Positions 61,958-64,000 of a stretch of 64,000 nt of DNA are shown here, piece by piece (position 1 is the stretch's first letter; every line of letters starts with the position of its first letter). The DNA comes from Aphanothece hegewaldii CCALA 016. Lineage in GTDB: Bacteria; Cyanobacteriota; Cyanobacteriia; Cyanobacteriales; Microcystaceae. The stretch covers positions 62,001 through 126,000 of the forward strand of contig NZ_PXOH01000004.1 of assembly GCF_003007785.1 (NCBI RefSeq). Direction: 5' to 3'. The position numbers and the translations under genes are program-made. The notes under the pieces are model-generated. The model saw nothing but the letters and a program-made list of their open reading frames with translations, was not told the origin of the DNA and ran no database searches.

Positions 61958-63403
61958 ATGTTTGATGCCCTTGCTGAACGCTTAGAGGATGCCTGGAAAA
62001 AAATACGCGGTCAAGATAAAATTTCCCAATCGAACATTACTGAAGCCCTTAAAGAAGTTCGCCGCGCACTTTTAGAAGCTGATGTAAATTTACAAGTTGT
62101 TAAATCTTTTATTAGCGAAGTTGAAAAAGCCGCTTTAGGTGCTGAAGTTATTTCGGGTGTCAATCCAGGCCAACAGTTTATTAAAATTGTTTACGACGAA
62201 TTAGTTAAGGTGATGGGGGAAAGTAATGTCCCTCTAGCCCTTGCTGACAAAGCACCCACCGTTATTTTAATGGCAGGATTACAAGGGGCAGGTAAAACCA
62301 CCGCTACAGCCAAACTCGCTCTTTACCTCCGCAAAGAAAAGCGTAGTTGTTTGATGGTTGCCACTGATGTCTATCGCCCGGCGGCAATTAATCAGTTAAT
62401 CACCCTCGGACAACAGATTAATATACCTGTTTTTGAACTGGGAACCGAAGCCAACCCGGTCGAAATTGCCCAAAAAGGGGTCGAAAAAGCCAAAGAATTA
62501 AATATTGATACCGTCATCATCGATACTGCGGGTCGTCTCCAAATTGACGAAAGCATGATGGCAGAATTAGCACAAATTAAGCAAAAAGTCAAGCCCGATG
62601 ATACATTATTAGTCGTTGATGCGATGACTGGGCAAGAAGCGGCGAACCTAACCCGTACTTTTCATGAACAAATCGGGATAACTGGCGCAATTCTCAGCAA
62701 ATTAGACGGCGATACACGCGGTGGGGCGGCTCTTTCGGTGCGTCAAATTTCGGGACAACCGATTAAATTTGTGGGAGTTGGGGAAAAAGTCGAAGCCCTA
62801 CAGCCATTTTATCCCGATCGCATGGCTTCTCGCATTCTGAATATGGGAGACGTATTAACCCTTGTTGAGAAAGCACAAGAAGAACTCGACTTAGCCGATG
62901 TCGAGAAAATGCAAAATAAAATTCTTCAGGCTCAGTTCGATTTTAATGACTTTCTCAAACAAATGAAACTGCTCAAGAATATGGGATCTTTGGGCGGGAT
63001 ATTAAAACTGATTCCGGGAATGGGTAAATTAAGTGGGGCGGATATTGAACGAGGCGAAACCGAACTTAAACGAACTGAAGCGATGATTGGCTCGATGACA
63101 TCTGAAGAACGGTCTAACCCTGATTTATTGGCGAAGTCTCCGAGTCGTCGTCGTCGTATTGCCAAAGGTTCTGGACATGATGAGTCGGAAGTAACCAAAC
63201 TAATTGCTAATTTTACCAGAATGCGATCGATGATGCAGCAAATGGGACAAGGACGGATGCCCAGCATGGCTGGGATGCCTGGTATGGGCGGTGGGGGAAT
63301 GTTTGGGGGACAAGCTCCTCAACCAGGCTTTAGAGGCTATTCTGCTCCTTCGCAGAAAAAGACCAAAAAAGTTAAGAAGAAAAAAGGATTTGGTGATCTT
63401 TAG
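61958..63403 (+). CDS. ffh: signal recognition particle protein Ffh
   Basis: 481 residues. N domain (about 1-90), G domain with GLQGAGKTTATAKLA near 105, DTAGRLQID near 190 and SKLDGDTRGGAAL near 247, then a Met-rich M domain (about 300-435; LKLIPGMGKLSG; SRRRRIAKGSG) that holds the 4.5S RNA and signal peptides. The last 45 residues are Gly/Met-rich with a basic end (KKTKKVKKKKGFGDL), typical for Ffh. It targets membrane proteins co-translationally. No SRP RNA gene is seen in the window. Confidence 0.98.
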   Translation: MFDALAERLEDAWKKIRGQDKISQSNITEALKEVRRALLEADVNLQVVKSFISEVEKAALGAEVISGVNPGQQFIKIVYDELVKVMGESNVPLALADKAPTVILMAGLQGAGKTTATAKLALYLRKEKRSCLMVATDVYRPAAINQLITLGQQINIPVFELGTEANPVEIAQKGVEKAKELNIDTVIIDTAGRLQIDESMMAELAQIKQKVKPDDTLLVVDAMTGQEAANLTRTFHEQIGITGAILSKLDGDTRGGAALSVRQISGQPIKFVGVGEKVEALQPFYPDRMASRILNMGDVLTLVEKAQEELDLADVEKMQNKILQAQFDFNDFLKQMKLLKNMGSLGGILKLIPGMGKLSGADIERGETELKRTEAMIGSMTSEERSNPDLLAKSPSRRRRIAKGSGHDESEVTKLIANFTRMRSMMQQMGQGRMPSMAGMPGMGGGGMFGGQAPQPGFRGYSAPSQKKTKKVKKKKGFGDL

Positions 63404-63437
63404 CTTATTTTACGTCTGTGGGGATAGACAGTTTATC

Positions 63438-64000
63438 TTAACGTGAATTGTTATTCCCTCCTATGGGTTGAGTGTAATTTGTTTTAGGTACGGAATTAGA
63501 ATATGGAGGCGCTTTCGGAACGAGGGGGAGATTTTTCGGAGTTTGGTTTAAATTGATTTTTGGTGCTTGATAGCGAGATAAACCTGGTATTTGCTGATTT
63601 CTTTGTTTTTCATAAGATGAATTTTGGAAATTTTGACTCATTCTATTTTGAATAGCACGTTGATATTGTTGCTGACTTTGAGAAATGATTTTTTGTTTTG
63701 ATTCTACTCGATTTTGAAAGTTTTCTTGGCTGAGTCGATTTTGTTCTGTAATTCGTTCAACACTTTCTCTTAAATTATTGGAATATTCACCCTCATTTAC
63801 CCAATCTACTTCTAAATCTAATTGATTGAGTAAAATATCTCTTGGTATAAGCCTAAAATTAACTGCAACTGCTAGATTGCCAAACTGTTCAAGTTGTTGT
63901 AAATTACTGTTCGTGTTGGCTCCATAAACCCCAACTTCTGTAGCAAAAGGATTTCTTGGCCATAATTGTAGCGTTGAATCTAATTTTTGTTCTTCGGGTT
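63438..64000 (-). CDS. C-terminal part of a Q/N-rich protein, cut by the window edge
   Basis: The minus-strand frame that stops at 63438 stays open up to base 64000, well beyond its last internal ATG (63641), so it is part of a longer protein of at least 187 residues. The visible part starts with EEQKLDSTLQLWPRNPFATE, has LIPRDILLNQLDLEVDWVNEG, then a Gln/Asn/Arg-rich region (ENFQNRVESKQKIISQSQQQ) and a Pro/Asn-rich tail (NLPLVPKAPPYSNSVPK). I do not recognise a family. The repeat-poor, low-complexity tail suggests a disordered end. Confidence 0.7.
   Translation of the reverse strand, partial: PEEQKLDSTLQLWPRNPFATEVGVYGANTNSNLQQLEQFGNLAVAVNFRLIPRDILLNQLDLEVDWVNEGEYSNNLRESVERITEQNRLSQENFQNRVESKQKIISQSQQQYQRAIQNRMSQNFQNSSYEKQRNQQIPGLSRYQAPKINLNQTPKNLPLVPKAPPYSNSVPKTNYTQPIGGNNNSR

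Noticed and set aside
1..64000. tRNA, rRNA or SRP RNA genes
   Set aside because: I scanned intergenic stretches for the T-loop (GGTTCRA) and other hallmarks and found none; a dedicated program would be needed to exclude a divergent one.

Overview
This window reads as chromosome from a low-GC cyanobacterium. The palindrome GCGATCGC (HIP1) occurs more than twenty times. Several genes belong to families largely restricted to cyanobacteria and plastids: Ycf34, a Tab2/Atab2-like protein, a DUF3067-like protein, gamma-tocopherol methyltransferase and an Npun_F0494-like protein. The exact genus cannot be fixed from the sequence. I found no rRNA, tRNA, CRISPR array, transposase or prophage.

Layout. 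1-7946 (minus strand): the first codons of a phosphoglucomutase/phosphomannomutase, an MgtC-like membrane protein, a SpoIID-domain protein, a CheA-type kinase without an HPt domain (PilL-C type), Era and a COG0523 GTPase. 8035-13556: heme A synthesis (ctaA-ctaB) divergent from an A2-type cytochrome c oxidase operon (ctaC-ctaD-ctaE). 13724-16410 is an accessory patch: a sulfotransferase, a protein resembling the DNA-phosphorothioation-associated protein 4 family paired with a Uma2 nuclease, and a small protein built from GNRP repeats. 16560-24142: uvrB, a CPA2 antiporter with a small secreted protein, ureD-ureA-ureB without ureC, and membrane proteins. 24428-31412: three consecutive FHA-(PAS)-GGDEF-EAL paralogues. 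31566-37455: a GAF protein, a LysR regulator, a VPES-tailed secreted protein followed by a frameshifted small ORF, tatC, DUF3067, ycf34 and cca.

38413-47089 is the most unusual stretch. It holds four Uma2 genes repeated with an exact 648-bp period, gamma-glutamyltransferase, gltX, a GC-rich double-hairpin element, then a ParA-like ATPase overlapping a HEPN protein with an Rx4H motif, followed by another Uma2 gene. The ParA-HEPN pair is the best candidate here for an undescribed (probably defence or toxin-like) system.

47086-64000 is mostly housekeeping: tlyA, coaX, Tab2-like protein, a GT2 glycosyltransferase, a CBS protein, a small RTX protein and a VPES-tailed protein, VTE4, a PEP-synthase-like protein, a 2Fe-2S protein, cobQ, a PrxQ-like peroxiredoxin with one Cys, accA, ffh and the C-terminal part of an unknown Q/N-rich protein running off the right edge.

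Function assignments rest on reading motifs and remembered family patterns only. No database search was made.
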